Shown: positions 42,630 to 51,458, counted from the first letter of the stretch. The stretch is DNA of 64,000 nt from Psychromarinibacter halotolerans (GCF_029168315.1 NZ_JARGYD010000001.1:496001-560000), one strand, 5' to 3'. Made by a program: numbers and translations. The notes: generated by a model not told the origin, from the sequence alone.

Positions 42630-43385
42630 ATGCTGGAAATCAAAAACCTGCACGTCAAACTTGAGGAAGAGGACAAGCAGATCCTGAAAGGCGTCGACCT
42701 GAAAGTCGGCGCGGGCGAGGTCCACGCGATCATGGGCCCGAACGGATCCGGCAAGTCGACCCTGTCCTATGTCCTGTCGGGCCGTGACGGCTATGAAGTG
42801 ACCGAAGGCAGCGCCACGCTTCTGGACGAGGAACTGCTGGACATGGAGCCCGAAGAGCGCGCCGCCGCGGGCCTGTTCCTTGCGTTCCAGTACCCGGTCG
42901 AGATCCCCGGCGTCGGTAACATGACCTTCCTGCGCACCGCCCTGAACGCCCAGCGCAAGGCGCGTGGCGAAGAGGAAATGAGCGCCGCAGACTTCCTGAA
43001 GATGATCCGCGAGAAGGCGAAGACGCTGAAGATCGACGGCGACATGCTGAAGCGCCCCGTGAACATGGGCTTCTCGGGCGGCGAGAAAAAGCGCAACGAG
43101 ATCCTGCAGATGGCGGTTCTGGAACCGAAGATGTGCGTGCTGGACGAAACGGACTCGGGGCTGGACGTCGACGCCATGAAGCTGGTGGCGGACGGCGTGA
43201 ACGCGCTGCGCGACGCCGGGCGCTCGTTCCTGGTGATCACCCACTACCAGCGTCTGCTGGACCACATCGTGCCCGACGTCGTGCACATCATGGCCGACGG
43301 TCGCATCATCAAGACCGGCGACAAGGACCTTGCGCTTGAGGTCGAGAAGAATGGCTATGCCGACATCCTGAACGAGGTGGCGTAA
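42630..43385 (+). CDS. sufC: Fe-S cluster assembly ATPase SufC
   Basis: 251 residues. Walker A IMGPNGSGKSTLSYVL, Q-loop LAFQYPVEIPGV, ABC signature GFSGGEKKRNEILQ, Walker B MCVLDETDSGLDVDAMK and the H-switch in VITHYQRLLD are complete. It powers conformational change of SufB-SufD. The ATG at 42630 follows AGGAAGAAAA. Junction with sufD is TAATG. Confidence 0.98.
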   Translation: MLEIKNLHVKLEEEDKQILKGVDLKVGAGEVHAIMGPNGSGKSTLSYVLSGRDGYEVTEGSATLLDEELLDMEPEERAAAGLFLAFQYPVEIPGVGNMTFLRTALNAQRKARGEEEMSAADFLKMIREKAKTLKIDGDMLKRPVNMGFSGGEKKRNEILQMAVLEPKMCVLDETDSGLDVDAMKLVADGVNALRDAGRSFLVITHYQRLLDHIVPDVVHIMADGRIIKTGDKDLALEVEKNGYADILNEVA

Positions 43386-44674
43386 TGGCGCTGCCGCAAG
43401 TCAAACAGGACGCGACCGACGCGCGGCTGTCCGCGCTGAGCCTGCCCGAAGGCGCTGGCTGGGTCACCGCCGCGCGCGAGGATGCGCTGTCGCGGGTGCA
43501 GGCGATGGGCCTGCCGACCCGCCGCGACGAGTATTGGAAATACACCCGCCCCGATCTGCTGACCGCAGCCGAGCCGAAGCCGGCGGCGATCTTCGCGAAT
43601 GACGAGACGCCGATCTTCAGCGAAATCGACCGCGTGCGGTTGGTGTTCGTCGACGGTGTGTTCGATGCCGCACAATCCGACGATCCGTCGCTGGCCGGGG
43701 TCGAGATCGACCGTCTCGCGGATGCGGGCCAGACCGACATCCACTGGGCCAAGGACGTCTATGGCGTGCTGGAAACCCGTGGCCAGTCGCCGGTCGAACG
43801 CCCGCTTGCCGCGCTGAACACCGCCTTCGCGACCGATGGCGTGCTGATCCGCGTGACGGGCAAGGCGAAGCTGCCGGTGTCGCTGGTGTACCTGCACCAG
43901 AACGAGACCTCGGACGCGATGCTGCACCACTGCATCAAGGTCGAGCCCGGCGCGGAACTTACCGTGCTGGAAAACGGTCCCGCCGCCGCGCGGTTCAACA
44001 AGGTGATGGAAGTCGAGGTCGCCGACGGCGCCGCGTTCCACCACGTCCGCGCGCAGGGCCGCGACCACGAGCGTCAGGCTGTCACGCATATCTTTGCCCG
44101 GCTGGGTGTGGAAAGCACGTTCAAGTCGTTCACCATGACCTCGAACGGGATCATGACCCGCAACGAGTGCGTGATCGAGCTGACCGGCGACGATGCGATC
44201 GCGCATGTCGCGGGTGCCTGCCTTGGCGATGGTGACTTCCACCACGACGACACCGTGTTCATCACCCACGACGCGCAGAACTGCGAGTCGCGGCAGGTGT
44301 TCAAGAAGGTGCTGCGCAACGGCGCGACCGGCGTGTTCCAGGGCAAGATCCTGGTCCAGCCCGACGCCCAGAAGACCGACGGCTATCAGATCAGCCAGTC
44401 GCTGCTGCTGGACGACGACAGCAACTTCCTCGCCAAGCCGGAACTTGAGATCTACGCCGACGACGTCCAGTGTTCGCACGGGTCGACCTCGGGCGCGATC
44501 GACGAGACGGCGCTGTTCTACCTGCGCTCGCGCGGGATCCCGGAACCGCAGGCGCAGGACCTCATGGTGCTGGCGTTCCTCGCCGAGGCGATCGAAGAGA
44601 TCGACAACAAGGCCATCGCCGAGGACGTGCTTGTCCGCCTGTCGGCTTGGCTGGAGCGGCGGCGCAAGGGCTGA
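43385..44674 (+). CDS. sufD: Fe-S cluster assembly protein SufD
   Basis: 429 residues. N-terminal helical region with LPTRRDEYWKYTRPDLL; beta-helix with HHCIKVEPGAELTVLE; the C-terminal SufB/D core with VFQGKILVQPDAQKTDGYQI, AKPELEIYADDVQCSHGSTS and ALFYLRSRGIPEPQAQDLM. The conserved His in CSHGS is present. It pairs with SufB in the scaffold complex. Ends in a TGATG junction with the next gene. Confidence 0.97.
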   Translation: MALPQVKQDATDARLSALSLPEGAGWVTAAREDALSRVQAMGLPTRRDEYWKYTRPDLLTAAEPKPAAIFANDETPIFSEIDRVRLVFVDGVFDAAQSDDPSLAGVEIDRLADAGQTDIHWAKDVYGVLETRGQSPVERPLAALNTAFATDGVLIRVTGKAKLPVSLVYLHQNETSDAMLHHCIKVEPGAELTVLENGPAAARFNKVMEVEVADGAAFHHVRAQGRDHERQAVTHIFARLGVESTFKSFTMTSNGIMTRNECVIELTGDDAIAHVAGACLGDGDFHHDDTVFITHDAQNCESRQVFKKVLRNGATGVFQGKILVQPDAQKTDGYQISQSLLLDDDSNFLAKPELEIYADDVQCSHGSTSGAIDETALFYLRSRGIPEPQAQDLMVLAFLAEAIEEIDNKAIAEDVLVRLSAWLERRRKG

Positions 44675-45168
44675 TGGCTCTGACGACGGACATCGTCGCG
44701 ATGTACCGCCGTCCCCGGACGGTGGTGCGTCGGCACATGGCGGCGGGGCAGCGCGAAGACCGCGCGCTGTTCTACCTCATGCTGGCCTGCGCGCTGATCT
44801 TCGTGTCGCAATGGCCGCGCCTGTCGCGCGAGGCGTACCTTGACCCAGAAGTGCCGTTGCAGGCGCTGCTGGGCGGTGCGCTGATGGCGTGGATGTTCCT
44901 TGCACCGCTGGGACTGTACGCGCTGGCCGCGCTGACGCACCTGGTCGCGAAGATCGTGGGCGGGCAGGGCACGTGGTACAGCGCCCGGCTTGCGCTGTTC
45001 TGGTCGCTGCTTGCGGCGGTGCCGCTGTGGCTGCTGACCGGGCTGGTCGCGGGCTTCATTGGGCCGGGACCCGCCCTTAGCCTGACCGGCGGGCTTGCGC
45101 TTGCGGTGTTTCTGCTGTTCTGGGGGGTGAGCCTTTGGGAAACGGAACGGACAGCCGAGACCGCATGA
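44674..45168 (+). CDS. Yip1-like four-helix membrane protein in suf operon (Y)
   Basis: 164 residues. Opens with VAMYRRPRTVVRRHMAAGQR, a basic amphipathic start, then four hydrophobic segments (LALFWSLLAAVPLWLLTG is typical), matching the general layout of bacterial YIP1-domain proteins. No catalytic residues. Coupled to sufD (TGATG) and to the next gene (ATGA), so it is part of the operon. It probably acts as a membrane partner or organiser; function unknown. Confidence 0.75.
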   Translation: MALTTDIVAMYRRPRTVVRRHMAAGQREDRALFYLMLACALIFVSQWPRLSREAYLDPEVPLQALLGGALMAWMFLAPLGLYALAALTHLVAKIVGGQGTWYSARLALFWSLLAAVPLWLLTGLVAGFIGPGPALSLTGGLALAVFLLFWGVSLWETERTAETA

Positions 45169-45767
45169 TGCCTGACTTGAAAACCCTGCTGGGCCAGGTG
45201 TGGTCCAGCATCGCCAGGCCGCGCGACGTTGCGCGCTGGGTGATGTCCTTCGACATGCCGCTGCGCCACCGGTGGGAGGTCCTGCTGCTGGTCGTCGTGC
45301 TCAGCGTGATCGCGGCGCATGTCAGTATCGTCTACATCGCGCGGGCGCAGGCCTTCGTGATGGGCGAGCTGGTGCTGAACCCGTGGACCACCGGGCTGTT
45401 GCAACTGACCGTTCTGGTGGCGGCGGTGTTCGCTGTTCAGGTGATCGGCCGCGCGATGGGCGGGCAGGGCCGCTTGCAGGATGCGATCCTGCTGGTGGCA
45501 TGGCTTCAGTTCTGCCTGTTGTGCCTTCAGGTTGTTCAAACGCTGTTCCTGATGGTCATGCCGCCCATCGCGGGCCTGATCGGCATCGCCGGCTTCGTGC
45601 TGTTCTTCTGGCTGCTGTCGAATTTCGTGGCCGAGATGCACGGGTTCCGGTCGCTTGGCCTTGTGTTCGCGATGATCATCGTGTCGCTGCTGTCGATCAT
45701 CTTCGCCCTGTCCCTGATCCTGACGCTGCTCGGCTTTGCCGTGCCCGGAGCTTCTTTCGATGTTTGA
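45165..45767 (+). CDS. Yip1-family membrane protein in suf operon (Z)
   Basis: 200 residues from ATG 45165 (an upstream TTG at 45135 would overlap more). N-terminal LLGQVWSSIARPRDVARWVM is the YIP1-family entry motif, followed by five or so transmembrane helices; the C-terminal third is highly hydrophobic. Overlaps the preceding gene by 4 bp and sufS by 8 bp. Two consecutive YIP1-like genes between sufD and sufS suggest a membrane module tied to Suf in this lineage. Confidence 0.8.
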   Translation: MMPDLKTLLGQVWSSIARPRDVARWVMSFDMPLRHRWEVLLLVVVLSVIAAHVSIVYIARAQAFVMGELVLNPWTTGLLQLTVLVAAVFAVQVIGRAMGGQGRLQDAILLVAWLQFCLLCLQVVQTLFLMVMPPIAGLIGIAGFVLFFWLLSNFVAEMHGFRSLGLVFAMIIVSLLSIIFALSLILTLLGFAVPGASFDV

Positions 45768-46986
45768 TGTCCAGACCGTCCGCGCCGACTTTCCGATCCT
45801 GTCGCGCGAGGTGAACGGCAAGCCGCTGGTTTACCTCGACAACGGCGCCTCAGCTCAGAAGCCGCAGGTGGTGATCGACGCGATCACGCAGGCCTATTCG
45901 CAGGAATACGCCAACGTCCATCGCGGCCTGCATTACCTGTCGAACCTTGCGACCGAGAAGTACGAGGCGGTGCGCGGCACCATCGCGAAATTCCTGAACG
46001 CGGCCTCGGAAGACGAGATCGTGATGAACTCGGGCACCACCGAGGGGATCAACATGATCGCCTATTCGTGGCTGGGTCCGAAGATCAAGGAAGAGGGCGG
46101 CGGCGAGATCGTGCTGTCCGTGATGGAGCATCACGCGAACATCGTGCCGTGGCATTTCCTGCGCGAACGTCATGGCGCCACGCTGAAATGGGTCGACACC
46201 GACGCCACCGGCGCGCTGGATACGCAAAAGGTGATCGACGCGATCGGACCCGACACCAAGCTGGTCGCGATCACCCATGTGTCGAACGTGCTGGGCACCG
46301 TGGTCGACGTGAAGGCCATCGTCGAGGCGGCGCACGCCAAGGGCGTTCCGGTGCTGGTCGACGGGTCTCAGGCGGCGGTCCACATGCCGGTCGACGTGCA
46401 GGACATCGGCTGCGATTTCTACGCCATCACCGGCCACAAGCTGTACGGCCCTTCGGGCTCTGGCGCGATCTATGTCCGTAAGGAACGGCTGGCCGAGATG
46501 CGCCCCTTCCTTGGCGGCGGCGACATGATCCGCGAGGTGTCGAAGGACGTCGTCACCTATGCCGACCCGCCGATGAAGTTCGAGGCGGGAACGCCGGGCA
46601 TCGTGCAGATGATCGGGTTGGGCGTTGCGCTGGACTACATGATGGGGCTGGGGATGCAGAACATCGCCGCCCACGAAGCGCACCTGCGCGACTATGCGGC
46701 GCAGAAGCTGGGCGGCCTGAACTGGCTGAACCTGCAGGGCACGACCGCTGACAAGGCGGCGATCTTTTCGTTCACGCTGGACGGGGCGGCGCATGCGCAT
46801 GACATCTCGACCGTGCTGGACAAGAAGGGCGTCGCGGTGCGCGCCGGGCACCACTGTGCCGGACCGCTGATGGATCATCTTGGGGTGACGGCGACCTGCC
46901 GTGCGTCGATGGGGGTGTACAACACCACCGAAGAGATCGACGTGCTGGTCGATGCGCTGGAACTGTGCCACGACCTGTTCGCCTAG
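45760..46986 (+). CDS. sufS: Cysteine desulfurase SufS
   Basis: 408 residues from ATG 45760, which follows CCGGAG by 9 nt. Class II desulfurase: VYLDNGASAQKPQVVIDAI, VHRGLHYLSNLATEKYE, VMEHHANIVPWHF, PLP lysine K227 in TGHKLYGPSG and persulfide cysteine C380 in TATCRASMGVYNTTEE. SufS usually needs SufE or SufU to stimulate it. Neither is encoded next to it; a divergent U-type scaffold lies at 62147-62596. It ends the suf run, followed by a set of palindromes. Confidence 0.97.
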   Translation: MFDVQTVRADFPILSREVNGKPLVYLDNGASAQKPQVVIDAITQAYSQEYANVHRGLHYLSNLATEKYEAVRGTIAKFLNAASEDEIVMNSGTTEGINMIAYSWLGPKIKEEGGGEIVLSVMEHHANIVPWHFLRERHGATLKWVDTDATGALDTQKVIDAIGPDTKLVAITHVSNVLGTVVDVKAIVEAAHAKGVPVLVDGSQAAVHMPVDVQDIGCDFYAITGHKLYGPSGSGAIYVRKERLAEMRPFLGGGDMIREVSKDVVTYADPPMKFEAGTPGIVQMIGLGVALDYMMGLGMQNIAAHEAHLRDYAAQKLGGLNWLNLQGTTADKAAIFSFTLDGAAHAHDISTVLDKKGVAVRAGHHCAGPLMDHLGVTATCRASMGVYNTTEEIDVLVDALELCHDLFA

Positions 46987-46995
46987 GGCGTAGCG

Positions 46996-47077
46996 GAACA
47001 CGACCTTCTGGAAGATCGTGTTCGGCAATTTCTTCTAGAAGAAATTGAGCAGGCAGAACTTTCTAGAAAGTTCTGCC
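46996..47077. repeat. Three consecutive palindromes with a common TTC-TN-GAA core
   Basis: Palindrome 1 at 46996-47023 (GAACACGA to TCGTGTTC, one mismatched pair, centre CTTCTGGAAG). Palindrome 2 at 47026-47047, perfect, 22 nt, centre TTCTTCTAGAAGAA. Palindrome 3 at 47052-47077, perfect, 26 nt, centre CTTTCTAGAAAG. They fill the 104-bp gap between convergent genes sufS and the methyltransferase. They can form three hairpins on either strand and may terminate both transcripts. Confidence 0.85.
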
Positions 47078-47090
47078 ACTCCAGTCCCGC

Positions 47091-48104
47091 TTACGCGGGC
47101 TTCTTCGCCGTTGCGAGCATGGTCATCTCGGGGATCATCGTCCCGACCGAGACATCGGCGAACCCGGCCTTTTCCAGCGCCGCGGCAAGACTTCCCGCGT
47201 CCAGCGAGGCCGCGTGGGGCGTGAACGCCGTATGCTGCAGTTGCCACAGCGCGGTCAGCGCCGGTCCGCTGCGGTCGGCCTCGACGATGAAATCATGCAC
47301 CAGCAGCGTCGCGCCGGGCTTCATCACCTTCATCGCCGCCTCGAACATCGGCGCGTGCATTTCCGCCGGGACGCCGGACAGCAGGTAGGACATCAGCACC
47401 ACGTCCTGATCGCCCGGCCAGTCGAACCCGGTCGCATCCGCTTCGACATAGTCGATCCGGTCGGTCATCCCGGCTTCGGCCAGCTTCTCGCGCCCCACGG
47501 CGACGACGTTCGGGAAATCGACGATGGTCGAGGTCAGCTCGGGGAACGCCTTGCAGAAGGTGATCGAGAAGGCACCGGTGCCGCCGCCCACGTCCAGCAT
47601 ACGTTTGGCCCCCGACAGGTCCAGCCGCTTGGTCAGCGCCCGCGCCGGGCCAAGCGACCCCGCGTGCTGGCTGTCGGAATACACCCGCGCCTCTTCCGGG
47701 TCAGAGAACCATTCGGCGTAGGATCCGGTCGACCCTTCGGGAAGCTCGTCCTTCAGCGCCGGAACAAGCTGGTCCATCAGCGCGTACATTTGCTTGCCGA
47801 CCTGAAGCTCCAGATAGTCGCTGAAGTCGTATTTCTGGCCTTTCACCAGAAAGGCGGCGGCGGCGGGGGAGTTTTCATATTTTCCATCGGTCACTCCGAC
47901 CAGCCCCAGCCCTGCAAGCGACGTCAGCAGGGTGCGGGTGCGTTCGGGGTGGATGCCGGTCTTGTCGCCCAGCTCTTCGGCGGTCATCGGACCTGCCGCG
48001 AGCGTGTCGAAAAAACCGAACTCGATGGCCGCGAAGAGCGCCTTCGATCCCATGAATCCGAAAGCAATATCAGAGATTTCATGGGCTTCGGTGGCCAAGG
48101 TCAT
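47091..48104 (-). CDS. SAM-dependent O/S-methyltransferase; candidate DsyB-type DMSP synthesis enzyme
   Basis: 337 residues. N-terminal helical dimerisation domain (DIAFGFMGSKALFAAIEFG, TGIHPERTRTLLTSLAGLG) followed by a class I methyltransferase domain with motif I MLDVGGGTGAFS (about 170) and TSTIVDFPNVVAVG, ending in the TLLVHDFIVEADRSGPALTA segment. This architecture is that of acetylserotonin O-methyltransferase-like enzymes, a group that includes DsyB, which methylates 4-methylthio-2-hydroxybutyrate on the way to DMSP in Rhodobacterales. My recollection is that dsyB often lies near isc/suf genes, as here. The family call is firm, the DsyB call is a hypothesis. Other options are a carotenoid or bacteriochlorophyll-type O-methyltransferase. 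Confidence 0.85.
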   Translation of the reverse strand: MTLATEAHEISDIAFGFMGSKALFAAIEFGFFDTLAAGPMTAEELGDKTGIHPERTRTLLTSLAGLGLVGVTDGKYENSPAAAAFLVKGQKYDFSDYLELQVGKQMYALMDQLVPALKDELPEGSTGSYAEWFSDPEEARVYSDSQHAGSLGPARALTKRLDLSGAKRMLDVGGGTGAFSITFCKAFPELTSTIVDFPNVVAVGREKLAEAGMTDRIDYVEADATGFDWPGDQDVVLMSYLLSGVPAEMHAPMFEAAMKVMKPGATLLVHDFIVEADRSGPALTALWQLQHTAFTPHAASLDAGSLAAALEKAGFADVSVGTMIPEMTMLATAKKPA

Positions 48105-48220
48105 GCCTGTCTCCTGTGTTATGACGCCACGACGTTAACAACCCGTGGCACGGGATGACAGGTTTCGGGGCCCAATACCCATTGCGCAGGTCACAACTGC
48201 CCGATATAGGGGCATCCAAG

Positions 48221-48297
<77 letters not shown>

Positions 48298-48429
48298 TTT
48301 TCTTTCCATTCGTCCGAACCGCCTGCGATCCTGCGCAAACGCGGGGCGTTCCTGCGCGTCGCGGTGTTTCGCGGCTGCGGGGGGCAGTTTCGGCGTGACG
48401 TCGCGCCGGAACCATGCTCATTTCGGGGC

Positions 48430-49701
48430 ATGATTTCCGATGCAGACCGCGATCTTCTGACCCGCATGTTCGACGCCGCCGTTGCGGCGGCCGATCCGAA
48501 ACAGGCCATGGCCGATTTCCTGCCCGACAAGCCCCGTGGCCGAACGGTGGTGATCGGGGCGGGCAAGGGTGCGGCGCAGATGGCGGCGGCCTTCGAAGAG
48601 CTTTGGGACGGCCCCGTCGATGGCGTGATCGTCACCCGTTACGGCTATGCCGCGCCATGCAAGTCCTTGAAAGTCATGGAAGCCGCGCACCCTGTGCCGG
48701 ATGATGCCGGGTTGCAGGCGGCGCAGGCGCTGCTGGCGGCCGTCGATGGTCTGACCGAGGACGACCTTGTCGTCGCGCTGGTGTGCGGCGGCGGCTCGGC
48801 CCTGCTTCCGGCGCCTCCGGGCGACTTGACGCTAGAGGACGAGGCGGCCCTGAACGAGGTTCTGCTGGCCTCGGGCGCGCCGATCTCGGCGATGAACGCG
48901 ATCCGCAAGCAGGTCAGCGGCATCAAGGGCGGGCGGCTGGCCGCAGCGGCCTATCCCGCCAAGGTGGTCAGCCTGATCGTGTCGGACGTGCCCGGCGACG
49001 ACCCGGCGCAGGTCGCGTCGGGGCCGACCGTGCCCTGCGCCCAAGACCGCGCCTCGGCCATGCGGCTGGTGAAATCGCACGGGATTACGCTGCCGCCGCG
49101 CGTTGCGGCCTTTCTGGACGCGGCGGACGAGGACGCGCCGAAGCTCGACGACCCGATCTTTGCCCGCAACGAGGTGCACGTCATCGCCTCTGCCGCGCGC
49201 TCGCTGGAGGCTGCCGGCGCGGTGGCCGATGCCGAAGGCGTGACCGCCGCGATCCTGTCGGATGCAATCGAGGGCGAATCCCGCGAGGTCGGCAAGCTGA
49301 TCGCCGCGCTGTCGCGCGAGGTGCGGCTGCGCGACCGGCCTTTCAAACGGCCCGTAGTGCTGTTGTCGGGCGGCGAGACGACGGTGACGCTGGGCGGCGC
49401 GAAGGGCGGGCGCGGCGGACGCAACACCGAGTTCCTGCTGTCGTGGCTGCTAGAGGTCGACGGGATTGACGGTTTGGCGGCGCTGGCCGCCGACACCGAC
49501 GGCATCGACGGGTCCGAAGACAACGCGGGTGCCTTCGCCACCGGCAACACCGCCGCGCGGATGCGGGCGGTGGGCTTTGCCCCGGACGAGGCATTGGCGG
49601 CGCATGACGCATGGGGCGCGTTCGATGCGGTGGGAGAGCTGTTCGTTCCGGGTCCGACCGGCACCAACGTGAACGATTTCCGGGCCATCCTGATCCGCTG
49701 A
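48430..49701 (+). CDS. Glycerate 2-kinase (MOFRL/DUF4147 family)
   Basis: 423 residues from ATG 48430 (TTTCGGGGC before it; the frame is open upstream without family sequence). Landmarks: VIGAGKGAAQMAAAFEE, HPVPDDAGLQAAQALL, LVCGGGSALLPAPPG, MNAIRKQVSGIKGGRLA, LIVSDVPGDDPAQVASGPTV and the C-terminal MOFRL part with LSGGETTVTLGGAKGGRGGR and AADTDGIDGSEDNAGAF. It phosphorylates glycerate to 2-phosphoglycerate, feeding glyoxylate, serine-cycle or tartronate carbon into glycolysis. Candidate symbols gckA or ttuD; I do not choose. Confidence 0.93.
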   Translation: MISDADRDLLTRMFDAAVAAADPKQAMADFLPDKPRGRTVVIGAGKGAAQMAAAFEELWDGPVDGVIVTRYGYAAPCKSLKVMEAAHPVPDDAGLQAAQALLAAVDGLTEDDLVVALVCGGGSALLPAPPGDLTLEDEAALNEVLLASGAPISAMNAIRKQVSGIKGGRLAAAAYPAKVVSLIVSDVPGDDPAQVASGPTVPCAQDRASAMRLVKSHGITLPPRVAAFLDAADEDAPKLDDPIFARNEVHVIASAARSLEAAGAVADAEGVTAAILSDAIEGESREVGKLIAALSREVRLRDRPFKRPVVLLSGGETTVTLGGAKGGRGGRNTEFLLSWLLEVDGIDGLAALAADTDGIDGSEDNAGAFATGNTAARMRAVGFAPDEALAAHDAWGAFDAVGELFVPGPTGTNVNDFRAILIR

Positions 49702-50199
49702 TGCGGATCTGATTCGGACGCCATATCAATTCGTTGCGCGCCGTTTCAGAGACAGTGCGCGAAGCGGAACCCGGATAGCGTCGTTTTCAAGAACAATACC
49801 CGCGCGCCTGACATCGAATGCGGCAAAGGTGTGGCAGGCTCGACGCTGGCGGCGGGGCGTTTAACCAAATCAGTCGTCGCCTGTGCGTCCCGCCCGCCGA
49901 AAACTGCTTAACGCAGTTTGGATTTTCCAGAATTTGCAGGCCCCTAGAGACCGTGAATTGTCGCGGGACGGGGTGCCGACGTGGCACGGCGTGCTGCGTT
50001 AGAAGCCCACGTGCACAACTCATGCGTGTGAAGGGTTTTGAAAACGAACGAGAATCCGGCCCCGGAATGGCCGCAATCTGCCCCAATCCCGACACATTCA
50101 TCTTCCGCTGGGCCGGTTTCGCCCGCTAGCTTGGTGTCAGAAGCTTCGACGAAGGGGCGCCGTCCGCATTGCCGGGCAACGGCGCAGAGGGATCCGTAC
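49702..50199. other. 498-bp intergenic region without recognisable gene
   Basis: No convincing coding frame on either strand. Base composition is slightly lower in GC and there are several stop codons in each frame. A 7-bp hairpin (AAACTGC at 49901-49907 with GCAGTTT at 49913-49919) is visible. The last part must hold the promoter of the Hint protein gene. Confidence 0.5.
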
Positions 50200-50904
50200 A
50201 TGACGTTCGACGACGTGAATTTGCCGCGCGCGGCCCGCGAGGACCGTGACACCGACCGCGCCCCGCGTGCGCCGTCGGATCCCGCGCGCCGGGCGGGAAT
50301 GGACAGCATGTCGGAAACACCGTGCTTCACGCCGGGCACCCTGATCGCGACCATCGCCGGCCCGGTCCCGGTCGAGGATCTGAAGGTCGGCGACCGCGTG
50401 ATGACCCGCGACAATGGCTTTCAAGAGATCCGCTGGCTTGGTTCGCGCACTCTGGACGCAGACGACATGGCGGCGAAGCCGCACCTGCAGCCGGTGCTGG
50501 TCCGCAAGGGCGCGCTTGGCAACGACCTGCCGGCGCGAGACATGCATCTCAGCCCGAACCACCGTCTGCTGGTCGCGTCCGAGGTCACGGCGCTGTATTT
50601 CGAGGAACGCGAGGTGCTGTGCGCCGCCAAGCACCTGATCAACAACCGTGGCGTCCATCAGGCGCAGCAGGATCAGGTGACCTACATCCATTTCATGTTC
50701 GAACGGCACGAGGTCGTGCTGTCCGACGGTGCGTGGTCGGAAAGCTTCCAGCCGGCGGACACCTCGCTTCGGGGGATCGGCACCGCGCAGCGGCAGGAAA
50801 TCTTCCAGCTTTTCCCGGAGCTTCGCGGATCGAGCGGGCAGGCGGGGTATCTGGCCGCGCGCCGTGTCCTGACCCCGACAGAGGCGCGCCGCCTGCATTC
50901 CTGA
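50200..50904 (+). CDS. Stand-alone Hint-domain protein (Hedgehog/intein fold)
   Basis: 234 residues from ATG 50200, with AGAGG 9 nt upstream. After ~40 variable polar residues a Hint domain begins at C42 in TPCFTPGTLIATIAGPVPVE, continues with DLKVGDRVMTRDNGFQEIRW, and includes the conserved histidine in RDMHLSPNHRLLVASEV. This matches the Hint_2-type proteins that are numerous in Rhodobacteraceae. In inteins and Hedgehog this fold catalyses self-cleavage at the cysteine; here only ~40 residues precede it, so it may cut off its own short leader or attach it to a nucleophile. Export is uncertain, since no signal peptide is visible. Confidence 0.85.
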   Translation: MTFDDVNLPRAAREDRDTDRAPRAPSDPARRAGMDSMSETPCFTPGTLIATIAGPVPVEDLKVGDRVMTRDNGFQEIRWLGSRTLDADDMAAKPHLQPVLVRKGALGNDLPARDMHLSPNHRLLVASEVTALYFEEREVLCAAKHLINNRGVHQAQQDQVTYIHFMFERHEVVLSDGAWSESFQPADTSLRGIGTAQRQEIFQLFPELRGSSGQAGYLAARRVLTPTEARRLHS

Positions 50905-51019
50905 CCGCGCTTCGCCGGGCCCTAGGACCTAGGCCAGCAGGCTTCTTTCGCCCCTGCACTGGACAGCCCCCGGTCACCGCGCCACATTCACCGGCAGAGC
51001 ATCAAGGCAAGGGGCACCT

Positions 51020-51442
51020 ATGGCACGGGCGTGGCACCATCTTCCGGTTTCGGCAATCGCGGTTCTGTGGAACCTGCTTCTGTTGGGCGATTTCCTAGGG
51101 CTGCTGCTGAAGGCCCCGATCTACATGTCTTGGATGACGCCGGAACAGGCGGCTTGGTACGCGGCGACCCCGTATTGGGTTCTGATTGTCTGGGCCATCG
51201 CGGTCGGCACCGGGGTCCTTGCGTCGATCCTGCTGGTGTCGCGCATGGCGACCGGCGCATTCTTTGCGCTGTCCTTCCTGGCGTGGGTCGTTGTGGCGGT
51301 GGCGATGGAAGTCCTGCGCGATCCGTCGGTGTCCACGGTCATGGGAGACCGCAGCCTGTGGCTGCTTGGCGCGGCCATCGTGCTGGCCTTCCTGTTCTTC
51401 CTGTATGCCCGCGCGATGCACGCGCGCCTGCGTCGACCCTAA
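51020..51442 (+). CDS. Four-helix membrane protein of unknown function
   Basis: 140 residues with four hydrophobic segments (IAVLWNLLLLGDFLGLLL; YWVLIVWAIAVGTGVLASIL; FFALSFLAWVVVAVAMEVL; LWLLGAAIVLAFLFFLYARA). It resembles small sugar-transporter-like or DUF-type inner-membrane proteins; the extended region TPEQAAWYAATPYW between helices 1 and 2 is a common feature of that group. GGGGCACCT precedes the ATG. No partner genes adjacent. Confidence 0.75.
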   Translation: MARAWHHLPVSAIAVLWNLLLLGDFLGLLLKAPIYMSWMTPEQAAWYAATPYWVLIVWAIAVGTGVLASILLVSRMATGAFFALSFLAWVVVAVAMEVLRDPSVSTVMGDRSLWLLGAAIVLAFLFFLYARAMHARLRRP

Positions 51443-51458
51443 GCCTGATCCTGACCCG

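Noticed and set aside
46996..47077. Palindromes after sufS as LexA or heat-shock sites
   Set aside because: They lie downstream of two convergent genes, not in a promoter, and do not match the alphaproteobacterial LexA direct repeat or a CIRCE element.
49818..50129. Short open frames in the 49.7-50.2 kb gap
   Set aside because: No ribosome site, no hydrophobic or motif content, and codon use unlike neighbours.
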